Shown here: one piece after another, positions 7,883-16,385 of the stretch
Layout: each line of letters begins with the position of its first letter
Position numbering within the stretch: the stretch's first letter is position 1
Assembly: GCA_028287035.1 (NCBI GenBank)
Contig: JAQBQL010000184.1
Coordinates: 1-60,157, forward strand
DNA from: Labilithrix sp.
GTDB taxonomy: Bacteria > Myxococcota > Polyangia > Polyangiales > Polyangiaceae
Length of the DNA stretch: 60,157 nucleotides
Direction of reading: 5' to 3'
Translations under genes and position numbers: made by a program
Notes under the pieces: generated by a model
Seen by the model: only the letters and a program-made list of their open reading frames with translations
The model's database searches: none
Told to the model about the DNA's origin: nothing

Positions 7883-9514
7883 TCAGATCGAGACGGGCGC
7901 CGAAGGCATCGACCCGCCGCTCGGCGGCGACGTGTGCCGCGACCGCATCGTCCTGCGGATGACCAGCTCGACGTCGTCGGCATTCACCGGCTTGACGAGG
8001 AACGCGTCGGCGCCGATGGCCGAGAGACGTTGCCATTCGCGCGGACCGCCCGCGGCGGTGAGAACGATGATCGGGATCCGCGCCGAGCTCTCGACCGAGC
8101 GCAGGAGCAGCGTCAGCTTGGCGCCGTCCATCTGGGGCATCTGCAGGTCCACGAGCACGCAGGAGTACGGATTCTTCTCGAACGCCTCGAGCGCGCGCTC
8201 GCCGTCGCCGACCTGATCGATGACCGCGTTCGGGAAGCGCTCGCGCAGCGAGGAGACGATGAGCTCGCGCCAGTCGTCGTCGTCGTCGGCGATGAGGATA
8301 CGTTCCGGCTCGCGGGTGCCGCTGTGCTCGGCCATCATCGCCTTGCGGAATGCCTCGACCGAGGGAAAGCGCTTGAGCGGATCCTTCGCGAGCGCCTTGG
8401 CAATGAACTCGTCCCACCCGAGAGGCAGGCCGGGGCGGATGCGGCTCGGCGGAACCGGATCCTGCAGCACGTGCTGCGAGAGGATGCTCATGTCCGTCTC
8501 GCCGCTGAAGGGCGGCCGACCGACCAGGAGCTCGTAAGCGATGCACCCGAGGGCGTAGACGTCGCGGCGGTTCGCCAGCTCCGGTGCCTCGTCCTCGCCG
8601 AGCGCCGCTTCGGGCGCCATGTACGCGGCGCTGCCGACCACGAAGTTGCCATTCACGGCGGAGTCGAGGACGCGCGCCACGCCGAGGTCGCCGACGGCGA
8701 CGCGGAAGGACTGGTCGATGAGGAGGTTCGAGGGCTTCAGGTCGCGATGGATCGTGCTCGTCGCGTGGATCGCCTCGACGCCGAGGCACGCCTGCTCGAG
8801 GATGCGCACCGCCTCGTTGAGGTCGGGGAACGTGCCGCCCTCGCGCGCGCGCAGCCACTGCTCGACGGTGCGACCCTCGACGTACTCCATGACGAAGTAC
8901 GGCGTGCCCTCGTGCTCGCCGAAGGCGAACACCGAGAGGACGTTGCGGTGACCGACCCGCGCCATCGCGCGCGCCTCGTTGTGGAAGAACGTGCGCATCT
9001 CCGGGAACGCGAAGAGCTCCGGCTTGATGAACTTGATGGCGACCTTCCGGTCGAGCCGCTCGTCGACGGCGAGCGCCACCGAGCCCATGCCGCCCACGCC
9101 GAGCGCACGCTCGATGCGGTACTTGTTGTCGATGATCGCGCCCTCGTGGAGGCCGACGGCCTCGAGCGGGTCGGCCGGGTAGCTCGTCATCCCGCCCGTC
9201 GCGCCGGCGCTGTCGTACGAGGCCGCCCCGGTGCGCTGCCGTTCGCCGCTCACCGGGACCCACTCTGCGATGGTCGGTGCCAGGCCGGCGTTCACGCGGT
9301 GCTCGCCAGGGGTCGGCCGCGGCGCGCCGGCCTCGCTGATCGAGATCGCGCCGGACATCGGCGGGATGTGCACGGGCATCTCGCGGGCCGCGCGCGACGG
9401 CGGTGGCACCGTCGATGCGCTCGAGGAGGTCGACGGGGTCTGCGACAGCAACCTCGCGGCGCTCGCAGGTTGCCCTTCACCCTCGCGCGTGTCGCGGGCT
9501 TTTCGTTGCTCCAT
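7883..9514 (-). CDS. Ser/Thr kinase fused to a response-regulator receiver domain
   Basis: 543 residues from the ATG at 9514 (the frame stays open to 9643). About 130 residues of low-complexity sequence precede a Hanks kinase domain at roughly 132-390: GVGGMG loop, AIKF lysine, HRDLKPSN catalytic loop, GDLG in place of DFG (the metal-binding Asp is kept) and MAPEAA. A complete CheY-like receiver follows at about 400-520: acidic patch ADDDDD, phospho-acceptor LVDLQMPQMDG, the LTA threonine and the KPVN lysine. No transmembrane segment is visible, so it should be cytosolic. Joining the receiver to the kinase C-terminus suggests that a histidine kinase controls Ser/Thr kinase output; that direction is inferred. 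Confidence 0.93.
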   Translation of the reverse strand: MEQRKARDTREGEGQPASAARLLSQTPSTSSSASTVPPPSRAAREMPVHIPPMSGAISISEAGAPRPTPGEHRVNAGLAPTIAEWVPVSGERQRTGAASYDSAGATGGMTSYPADPLEAVGLHEGAIIDNKYRIERALGVGGMGSVALAVDERLDRKVAIKFIKPELFAFPEMRTFFHNEARAMARVGHRNVLSVFAFGEHEGTPYFVMEYVEGRTVEQWLRAREGGTFPDLNEAVRILEQACLGVEAIHATSTIHRDLKPSNLLIDQSFRVAVGDLGVARVLDSAVNGNFVVGSAAYMAPEAALGEDEAPELANRRDVYALGCIAYELLVGRPPFSGETDMSILSQHVLQDPVPPSRIRPGLPLGWDEFIAKALAKDPLKRFPSVEAFRKAMMAEHSGTREPERILIADDDDDWRELIVSSLRERFPNAVIDQVGDGERALEAFEKNPYSCVLVDLQMPQMDGAKLTLLLRSVESSARIPIIVLTAAGGPREWQRLSAIGADAFLVKPVNADDVELVIRRTMRSRHTSPPSGGSMPSAPVSI

Positions 9515-9686
9515 GGCGTCTGCATCCGGTGCACGGGGCGTACCATCGTCGCCGCCCGTGCCGTTTCCCGAGACGCGCGTGTTCACCGGCACGAGGCGTG
9601 GGCTCCGTCGCTGTCGGCGCGAACGGCACGAGGCCGACCACACGCAAGGCTGTCACGCTCGGGGTACATGGACACGATGATCGATT

Positions 9687-10397
9687 CTACCTCTTGAGCG
9701 GCGCCGCGGTCGACGCCGGCTCCACGGGCTTGGCCACGTTCGCCTGCTGTCGCTCCTTGATGATCTCGTTTCCGACACGCGTCGCGATCTGTTCGCATGC
9801 GGCGTCGAGCGCGGTGGACATCGCAGCTACCACGTCCTCGATCTTCGGCTTGTCACCGGACACGGGGCGGTCGGCGGTCACGGTGTCCTCGAACAGCACG
9901 TCGTTTCCCTCGAAGACCATCACCTTCAGCTGCACGCGCGCGGCGCGGCCCGTCTTCAGGCGCATGTCGTCGAAGGCGATGACCTCGACCTCGACGGTCG
10001 GAGCCATGCCGGAAAGCACGCGATGAAAGCCGTGCTCCTCGTAGAGGGTACGCCCGAGCTCGCGGCGCACGAACGTCTCCGGCCGCTCGGTCCAGCGCTT
10101 GTCCTCGTAGTAGCCGAGCTCGTAGGCGTCGTCGCGGAAGGCGATGCGCTCGCGAAGGTTGCCTCCGGAGGACACCCGGCCGAGTCGCACCTCCACCGCG
10201 TGGTTGGGCGCGGCTGCCGCAGGCGGGGTGGTCGCCGCAGCGTCCGCGTTCGTCAGCTTCGCCTTCGGGACCTCGGGGCTGAAGTAGCGGATCTCGACGA
10301 TGTCCGCCTTCGAGGTGAGCGCGCACCCCGCGGTCAGCACGGTGAGCAGGCCGATCGCCGCGACGGACGAGAGTGACGGGAGGAGATGCTTCTTCAT
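9687..10397 (-). CDS. ABC transport auxiliary lipoprotein (PqiC/ABC_trans_aux-like)
   Basis: 236 residues with a lipoprotein signal (GLLTVLTAGC). The mature part fits the auxiliary lipoprotein family found with MCE/Mla systems: an early IRYFSPEV segment, then VEVRLGRV, a WTERPETFVRRELGRTL stretch, and a C-terminal helix. It starts inside the end of the MCE gene (ATGA, 4-nt overlap), making it the last gene of the Mla-type operon. Its expected role is a periplasmic or outer-membrane partner that takes lipids from, or hands them to, the MCE ring. It lacks the soluble MlaC fold, so this system probably uses a PqiC-like rather than an MlaC shuttle. Confidence 0.85.
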   Translation of the reverse strand: MKKHLLPSLSSVAAIGLLTVLTAGCALTSKADIVEIRYFSPEVPKAKLTNADAAATTPPAAAAPNHAVEVRLGRVSSGGNLRERIAFRDDAYELGYYEDKRWTERPETFVRRELGRTLYEEHGFHRVLSGMAPTVEVEVIAFDDMRLKTGRAARVQLKVMVFEGNDVLFEDTVTADRPVSGDKPKIEDVVAAMSTALDAACEQIATRVGNEIIKERQQANVAKPVEPASTAAPLKR

Positions 10398-11377
10398 TTG
10401 GACGCCTTGGTTGCCTTCGTCTTGCCCTTGAGGAGCATGTCGGGATCGCGCTCGAGCGCCTCGGTGAGCGAGCGGATCGCCTCGGCGGCCTCGCTCACGT
10501 CGCGCAGCGTGGCTTCGAGGTCACGCTGCGTACCGCGCCCGTTGCGTCCCATCTCGCCGAACGCCTCGGTGGCCTGCTGCGCCGACGCGAGGAGCCCCTT
10601 GTCGCCGTCGAGGCGATCGATGACGCCGTTCATGCGGTTCACCGCGGCGGTCAGCTGCGTGATCGTCTCCGCCGCCTTGTCCCCGAGGTTCGCCTTGTCG
10701 ATGCGCGCGATCGTCGCCTGCACCGTGGTGAGCGTCTCGTCGGCGTGACCGAGCGTCGACGCCGCCTTCCCCGCCACGTCCTGCTTCTCGAGCGTCGCGA
10801 GCATGCGGTCGACACGGCCCATGATCATGACGACGGCGTCCACCATCTCCGGCAGGCGCTCCATCGCCTTCGTGACGGTGTCCTCCAGGTTCTTCATCAT
10901 GCTCGGCGCTGCCGGGATGTAGTTCTGGGGCGTGTTGAAGGGCAGCTGCGGGGGCGGGTTGCCCTTCACGTCGAAGAAGTCGATGGCGACGAACTTGACG
11001 CCGGTGATGCCCTGCGAGCCGAGCTGCGCCCGGAGGTCCGCCGGGATCATGAAGCGGTCCTTCTTGAGCGCGGTGCCGTGCACGGTCTCCGTGAGCCCCA
11101 TGCGCTTGATGTCCGCGACGTCCAGCCGCGAGATGACGTCGACCATGCGGTGGTCGGGCGCGATCTCGATGGCGGCCACGTTGCCGATCGTGACGCCGCG
11201 GAACTTCACGGGCGACCCGAGCTCGAGGCCCTGCACCGACTCGTTGAAGTACGAGTGGTAGTCGACCGTCGTCTTGCGCGTGCCGGCGATGCCGAGCACC
11301 ACGGCCGCGACGACCGCGCAGGCGAAGCCGACGATCACGAAGAGACCGAGCTTGTAGTGGTTGGTGGGCGCTGCCAT
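10394..11377 (-). CDS. mlaD: MCE-domain lipid-binding protein (MlaD-like)
   Basis: 327 residues. One N-terminal transmembrane helix (YKLGLFVIVGFACAVVAAVVLGIAG) anchors a single MCE domain at about 38-125 (YFNESVQGLELGSPVKFRGVTIGNV). A long helical, coiled-coil-prone tail ends in LERDPDMLLKGK, like the tails of PqiB/Yrb-type MCE proteins. MCE proteins form hexameric rings that carry phospholipids across the periplasm. The gene follows the ATPase gene with one base between them and overlaps the auxiliary lipoprotein gene by 4 nt. Confidence 0.92.
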   Translation of the reverse strand: MAAPTNHYKLGLFVIVGFACAVVAAVVLGIAGTRKTTVDYHSYFNESVQGLELGSPVKFRGVTIGNVAAIEIAPDHRMVDVISRLDVADIKRMGLTETVHGTALKKDRFMIPADLRAQLGSQGITGVKFVAIDFFDVKGNPPPQLPFNTPQNYIPAAPSMMKNLEDTVTKAMERLPEMVDAVVMIMGRVDRMLATLEKQDVAGKAASTLGHADETLTTVQATIARIDKANLGDKAAETITQLTAAVNRMNGVIDRLDGDKGLLASAQQATEAFGEMGRNGRGTQRDLEATLRDVSEAAEAIRSLTEALERDPDMLLKGKTKATKASK

Positions 11378-11378
11378 G

Positions 11379-12269
11379 TCAGGAGTCCTTGCTCTTGCGG
11401 TTGAAGAAGTCGGTCACGCGCTTGTCGGAGCTGCCGACCTTGAGCTCACGCGGGTCGCCCTGGGCGATGATGGTCTTGTCGACCTTGTCGATCATGATGA
11501 CGCGGTCGGCGATGCGGAAGATGCTCTCGAGCTCGTGAGTGACCACGACGACGGTGAGGCCGAGTGACTTCGAGAGCGTCACGATGAGCTCGTCGAGATC
11601 GGCGGCGGCGACGGGGTCGAGCCCGGCGGAGGGCTCGTCGAGGAACACGAGCTCGGGCTCGAGGGCCAGGGCCCGCGCGATGGCCGCTCGCTTCTTCATG
11701 CCGCCCGAGAGCTCGGCGGGCAGCTTGTCGGCGGCGCCGTCGAGGCCGACGAGCTTCAGCTTCGCGCGTGCGATGGCGGCGACCGCGTCGTCCGGGAGAT
11801 CGGTCCACTCCTCGAGCGGCACCGACACGTTCTCGCCCACGGTGAGCGACCCGAAGAGGGCGCCGGCCTGGAACATGACGCCGAACGGGGGCAGGCCGGC
11901 TTCGAGGTCCGGGAAGCCGCGCCCCGCGACGTCGATCTCGCCCGCGAGCGGCTGTTCGAGGCCGATCAAGAAGCGCAGCAGCGTGGACTTGCCGGCGCCC
12001 GAGCCGCCGAGAATGCAGAAGACCTCGCCGCGCTGCACCTCGAAGCTCAGATGCTGCTGGAGGACGACGTCCCCCCAGCCGATGCTGAGATCCTTCACGA
12101 TGATCATCGGACGCTCGGCCTTGGCGCGGCCGCGCTTCGGCATCGTCCGGTCGACGCGGATCAGGCCGGCACGGCCGGGTCCGGGTCGCGGCAGGATCGC
12201 CTGCCCTCCCGCGCCTCCTTGCTGCGGAAACATGGAGCGATCGAGCGGCTGGATGCGCCTTGTGTCCAT
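11379..12269 (-). CDS. mlaF: Mla-type lipid ABC transporter ATPase (MlaF-like)
   Basis: 296 residues from the ATG at 12269. An N-terminal extension of about 50 residues precedes the ABC core; an internal ATG (MIIVKDLSIGWGD) is a possible alternative start. Walker A is GGSGAGKS, the Q-loop is FQAGALFGSLT as in the MlaF/Mkl family, the signature is LSGGMKKR, Walker B is LVFLDEPSAGLDP, and the switch His is in VVTHEL. It powers the permease encoded just upstream (21 bp) to move phospholipids between inner and outer membranes. Confidence 0.93.
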   Translation of the reverse strand: MDTRRIQPLDRSMFPQQGGAGGQAILPRPGPGRAGLIRVDRTMPKRGRAKAERPMIIVKDLSIGWGDVVLQQHLSFEVQRGEVFCILGGSGAGKSTLLRFLIGLEQPLAGEIDVAGRGFPDLEAGLPPFGVMFQAGALFGSLTVGENVSVPLEEWTDLPDDAVAAIARAKLKLVGLDGAADKLPAELSGGMKKRAAIARALALEPELVFLDEPSAGLDPVAAADLDELIVTLSKSLGLTVVVVTHELESIFRIADRVIMIDKVDKTIIAQGDPRELKVGSSDKRVTDFFNRKSKDS

Positions 12270-12290
12270 CGTGGTGCTCGGACCCGTTGC

Positions 12291-13418
12291 CTAGATGTTG
12301 AAGATGCGGAAGACGACCGTGAACGCCGCATCGACGATCACGAGCATGAAGAGCGACGTGACGACCGTGGACGTGGTGCGCTTGCCGACGCCCTCGGCGC
12401 CGCCCGAGGCCGCGAAGCCCTGCTGGCACGCGATGAGGCCGATCGCGACGGCGAAGACCACGCTCTTGATGAGGCCGGTGATGACATCCATCGCCTGCAC
12501 GGCCTTCAGGGTCTCGATGATGTAGCCCTGGACGGTGAGATCGAGGTCGGTGGTGCCGACCGCGAGGCCGCCGAAGATGCCGATGAAGTCGGCGATCAGC
12601 GTGAGCAGCGGCATCACGAGGACGAGCGCGATGATCCGCGGGACGACCAGCCAGCCGAACGGCGTGAGGCCGAGCGTGCGGAGCGCGTCGATCTCCTCGT
12701 TCACCTTCATCGAGCCGATCTCGGCGGCGAACGCGGCGCCGGAGCGGCCGCACACGATGATCGCGGTCATCAGCGGGGCGAGCTCGCGCGTCAGCGAGAT
12801 GCCGACGAGGTCGGCGACGTAGATGTTCGCGCCGAACATCTTGAGCTGCTTCGCCGACTGGAAGGCCATGACGAAGCCGACCAGGAAGTTGATGAGGATG
12901 ACGATGGGCACCGCGTCGGCCCCGGTGTGCTCGGCGAGCGGCGGGACCTCCTTCCAGTGTCCCAGGCGCGGGTGCCGGATGAGCGTCCCGCCCGCGAGGA
13001 GCATGCTGCCGAAGAAGTCGAGGATGCCCTTCGCCTCGTTCTTGACGTCGATCGTCCCGCGCCCGACCTGCTCGATCGCGCTCGGCGGCTTCCGCCGCTT
13101 CTTCTTCGTGACGCCGTCGTGGCCGGCGTAGAGGTCGATGATCGTCTCGACGTTCTTGTTCGCGCCGCTGAACTCGGCCTTGACGCCCTTGGCCGACAGC
13201 TCGCTGCGGAGCTCGACGAGCAGCGCCATCACCCCGCCCTCGACCGCGTGCACCTTCGCCATGTCCAGCGTGAGGGAGCCCGAGGCCTGCTCGGTCACCT
13301 TGCGGACCTCGCGCCAGATCGCCGAGGCATCGTGCATGCGGAGGTCGCCGCCGAAGCGCAGCGTGCTGCCCTCCTTCTCGATGCTGTACGGCTCAGGGAC
13401 GAGAGAATTTTCGGCCAC
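12291..13418 (-). CDS. mlaE: STAS-MlaE fusion lipid permease
   Basis: 375 residues: an N-terminal STAS domain (about 10-110; TLDMAKVHAVEGGVMALLVEL) corresponding to the separate MlaB protein of E. coli, joined to an MlaE permease domain (about 125-375) with five or so membrane segments and the family motifs GLGHWKEVPP-like region, RSGAAFAAEIGSM, EEIDALRTLGL and PRIIALVLVMPLLT. It is the first gene of the four-gene Mla-type operon running leftwards. A 177-bp gap upstream separates it from a permease gene on the same strand and should hold the operon promoter. Confidence 0.93.
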   Translation of the reverse strand: MAENSLVPEPYSIEKEGSTLRFGGDLRMHDASAIWREVRKVTEQASGSLTLDMAKVHAVEGGVMALLVELRSELSAKGVKAEFSGANKNVETIIDLYAGHDGVTKKKRRKPPSAIEQVGRGTIDVKNEAKGILDFFGSMLLAGGTLIRHPRLGHWKEVPPLAEHTGADAVPIVILINFLVGFVMAFQSAKQLKMFGANIYVADLVGISLTRELAPLMTAIIVCGRSGAAFAAEIGSMKVNEEIDALRTLGLTPFGWLVVPRIIALVLVMPLLTLIADFIGIFGGLAVGTTDLDLTVQGYIIETLKAVQAMDVITGLIKSVVFAVAIGLIACQQGFAASGGAEGVGKRTTSTVVTSLFMLVIVDAAFTVVFRIFNI

Positions 13419-13595
13419 GGCTCACAAGCACGTCCTGGGCCGTGCCCAATAGCTGAGATGCCGGGCGCGCTCCGCGCCGCACGAAGTCACGGCGAAAGAG
13501 CGATTTCCGGCGTTTGCCGCGGCCCGACGCGTCACGTCGGAGCACGTTGCGAGACAATCCGCCCCACGAGGGGCAGGCGTATCCATCGACGTTCC

Positions 13596-14828
13596 TCAGG
13601 TGTCGGCCGGCGCGGTGCCCGGAGCCGGGAGGACGCCCGAGCGGACGTCGCGCTCGTAGATGCGGAATGCTGCCACGAAGACGCTCATGACGATGGGGGC
13701 CACGATGAGCCCGGCAAGCCCGAAGACCTCGATGCCGCCGAGCAGCGCGATGAGCGTGAGGAGCGGGTGGCCGTGGTTCCGGGCGCCCACGATGCGCGGA
13801 CGGATCACGTAGTCGGCGAGCGACGTGACCACGAAGATCCCCCAGAGCGCGAGGAGCAGCGCCTTCACGGGGTGGCCCTCCATCACGAGGTACCCGGAGA
13901 GGGGCACCCACACGAGCAAGGTCCCCACGACCGGGAGGAAGGAGGCGAGCGCGGTGGCCACCGCCCACGTGACGGGCTGAGGGACGCCGAGCGCCGCGTA
14001 GCCGACGCCGCCGAGGAGCCCCTGGATGACCGCCGTGGCGAGCGTACCGAGAAAGGCGTCGCGCCCGACCTCGCGGGCCTCGTGGATGAGGGCGCGCGTG
14101 TGACGAGGCTCGAGCGGCGCGATGCGCTCGACGCGGCGGGCGAGGCGCGGCCCCTCGAGGAGCACGTAGTACATGGTCATCAGGGCGACGACGAGGCCGA
14201 GGATGGCGTAGCTCGTCGTGCGCACGACGAGGGCGGCGAGCGTCGCCATGTACGTCGCGGCGGCCTCGAACTGATGCTGGATCCAGCCGTACGCGCGCTC
14301 GGTGTCGACCCCTGATTCCTCGAGGAAGCGGGCGCCTCGTTCCCCCACGAGGCCGGCCAGCGAGCCGGACCTGCCGTGCTGATCGAGATGGGTGACGACC
14401 TTCAGCATCTCGTTCGAAAGCGTGAGGACGACGACCGCGCAGGTCACGGCGAAGAGAAAGCCCACCGCGAGGGTCACGAGCCCGGCCGCCCACGTGGCGC
14501 GGCCGTCCCCGAGGCGCGCGCGCAGCGCCTGGTACGGGCGCTGCGCCGACACCGCCATCACGAGGCCGAGCAGGATCGCGACCCACAGCGGGTGGGCCAC
14601 CCACGCGACCATCGCGAACGAGACGACGACCACCGCGATGAGGGCCCAGCGGCGGGTGCGAGGGACGTACGGCGCGCCAACCGTGGACGCCGGCCCGACC
14701 GACGCCGGGCCGACCGACGCGGGGCCCACGCCCGAGGAGCTGATACGGCTCGGTGCGTTCGGTGCGGCAAGGCGCAGCTCCGACACACTCGCCTCCGGTT
14801 CGGTCGGGCGGACCACGCCCGGATGCAA
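13596..14828 (-). CDS. AI-2E/PerM-family membrane permease
   Basis: 410 residues with about eight membrane helices in the pattern of the AI-2E exporter-like (UPF0118/PerM) family. Supporting segments are HPLWVAILLGLVMAVSA near the N-terminus, YVLLEGPRLARRV before the central amphipathic stretch, LPVVGTLLVWVPLSGYLVMEG and LGGIEVFGLAGLIVAPIVMS near the C-terminus. Members export small molecules such as AI-2 or act as Na+/H+ antiporters; the substrate cannot be inferred. The cytosolic N-terminus holds a three-fold GPASV repeat. It is transcribed away from the TolC/RND efflux operon, 186 bp between starts. Confidence 0.88.
   Translation of the reverse strand: MHPGVVRPTEPEASVSELRLAAPNAPSRISSSGVGPASVGPASVGPASTVGAPYVPRTRRWALIAVVVVSFAMVAWVAHPLWVAILLGLVMAVSAQRPYQALRARLGDGRATWAAGLVTLAVGFLFAVTCAVVVLTLSNEMLKVVTHLDQHGRSGSLAGLVGERGARFLEESGVDTERAYGWIQHQFEAAATYMATLAALVVRTTSYAILGLVVALMTMYYVLLEGPRLARRVERIAPLEPRHTRALIHEAREVGRDAFLGTLATAVIQGLLGGVGYAALGVPQPVTWAVATALASFLPVVGTLLVWVPLSGYLVMEGHPVKALLLALWGIFVVTSLADYVIRPRIVGARNHGHPLLTLIALLGGIEVFGLAGLIVAPIVMSVFVAAFRIYERDVRSGVLPAPGTAPADT
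14686..14730. repeat. three tandem 15-bp units inside the permease gene
   Basis: Three near-identical 15-base units (14686-14700, 14701-14715, 14716-14730) encode the repeated pentapeptide VGPAS in the cytosolic N-terminus of the PerM-like protein. The in-frame period suggests slippage in a disordered region. Confidence 0.8.
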
Positions 14829-15014
14829 GCAGATGCCGTGCCTGCTCGAGCTGCGTCACCGTCGGTCCGCGCGGGGCGCCTGCTGACGCGGGCGGCATGA
14901 CGCGCGAGCCCGTCACCAGCGGTCGCCGGTTCGTCGCTCCCTCGCGCGCGTTCGTGACGCCGCCGGATCGCTTCGTCCGTTCCGCCTTGCCTTGCCCGCG
15001 CGAAGCGGCGGACC

Positions 15015-16385
15015 ATGGGCGCGCTCGCGCACCTTCGCCCTGGCTTCGAACGCGCGTGCGGAGGTTGCTTGACGAGGTCCTGGTTCCGCGGCCCGAGACT
15101 GCGTGTCGTTGCGGCCGTTGCGGGCGTCGTCGCGGGCGCGCTCGCGATGCCCGCGGCCGCCCGTGCGCAGGAGTCCTTCAAGATGGAGGACGCCATCCGC
15201 CTCGCGCTCGCCACCAACGAACGGGCCCAGAAGACCGGCTACCGCGTCGAGACCGCCGAGGGGCAGCTCGATCGCGCGCGGACCGCCTTCTACCCGTCGC
15301 TCACCGCCTCCGGCTCCGGGGTGTGGCGGTCCACCGAGGACGGCAGCGGCCGCAACATCACCGAGAGCGGGGCCCTCACGCTGAGCCAGCCGATCCTCAC
15401 GCCCAGCGCGTTCCCTCAGTACTCGCAGTCGCGCCACCAGCTCGAGTCGGAGAAGTGGGGGGCGGCTCAGGATCGCAGGGTGCTGGCGTTCGACACGGCG
15501 CGCGCCTTCCTCACCGTCCTCACCGCGGAGCGCGTGCTCGAGGCGGCGGGCAAGCGGCTCGATCGCGCGCAGGCGAACATCGCGAACGCCAAGGCTCGCG
15601 CCGAGGCGGGGCTCAACTCGACGAACGACGTGACCCGCGCGCAGGTGGAGCTCGGCTCCTCGCTGCGGGAGGTCGCGCAGGGGCAGGGATCGGTCGCCCG
15701 CGCCCACACGAACCTCTCGTTCCTGGTCGGCAAGCGCATCGACCAGCCGCTCGCCGCGCCCGACCGCACCACGCAGAGCGCCCAGCGGTTCGACGCCATG
15801 GCCGACGCCCAGGTGAAGGCAGCCGTCGAGCGGCGGCCCGACGTGAAGAGCGCCGCCGAGCGCACCGAGGCGCTCCGCATGAGCGCGAAGGAGCCGCTCT
15901 ACCGGCTCATCCCGACCCTCCAGGCGCAGGGCCAGATGCGCTTCGTACCCGACGCGGCGGCGAACCAGAAGGCCGTCGACGAGACGGTCACCCTGAACCT
16001 CTCGTGGAACATCTTCGACCAGGGCGCGCGTTACGCCGACCGTCGCACGCGCCTCGCGCAGGCCGAGAGCCAGGCCCTCGACGAGAAGCTGCTCCGTCGC
16101 TCCGTGGCGAACGACGTCGAGCTCGCGGCGATCGCCCTCCGCGCGGCGCGCGAGTCGCTCACCATCGCCGACGGGCAGGTGCAGCAGACCGTGAAGCTCA
16201 CCGAGGAAACGGACATCCTCTACAAGCAGGGCCTCGCCAGCGCGCTCGAGGTGACGGACGCGATCTCGAAGCGGTTCGACGCCGAGGTCAGCCAGGCGAG
16301 CGCGCGGCTCAGCATGGAACAGGCGTATCTCGAGCTCCGTTACGCGCTGGGCCTCGGCCCCATCGACGAGGATCTTCCGAAATGA
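15015..16385 (+). CDS. TolC-family outer-membrane efflux protein
   Basis: 456 residues. A long, basic N-terminus ends in a signal peptide (VVAAVAGVVAGALAMPAAARAQE); a TTG at 15069 would give a more usual signal length. The mature protein has the two tandem TolC repeats: MEDAIRLALATNE..., RARTAFYPSLTASGSG, LTLSQPIL, and in the second half VTLNLSWNIFDQGARY and LEVTDAISKRFDAEVSQASARL. It should form the trimeric outer-membrane channel for the adaptor and RND pump encoded directly downstream; its stop overlaps the adaptor start by 4 nt (ATGA). Confidence 0.93.
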   Translation: MGALAHLRPGFERACGGCLTRSWFRGPRLRVVAAVAGVVAGALAMPAAARAQESFKMEDAIRLALATNERAQKTGYRVETAEGQLDRARTAFYPSLTASGSGVWRSTEDGSGRNITESGALTLSQPILTPSAFPQYSQSRHQLESEKWGAAQDRRVLAFDTARAFLTVLTAERVLEAAGKRLDRAQANIANAKARAEAGLNSTNDVTRAQVELGSSLREVAQGQGSVARAHTNLSFLVGKRIDQPLAAPDRTTQSAQRFDAMADAQVKAAVERRPDVKSAAERTEALRMSAKEPLYRLIPTLQAQGQMRFVPDAAANQKAVDETVTLNLSWNIFDQGARYADRRTRLAQAESQALDEKLLRRSVANDVELAAIALRAARESLTIADGQVQQTVKLTEETDILYKQGLASALEVTDAISKRFDAEVSQASARLSMEQAYLELRYALGLGPIDEDLPK

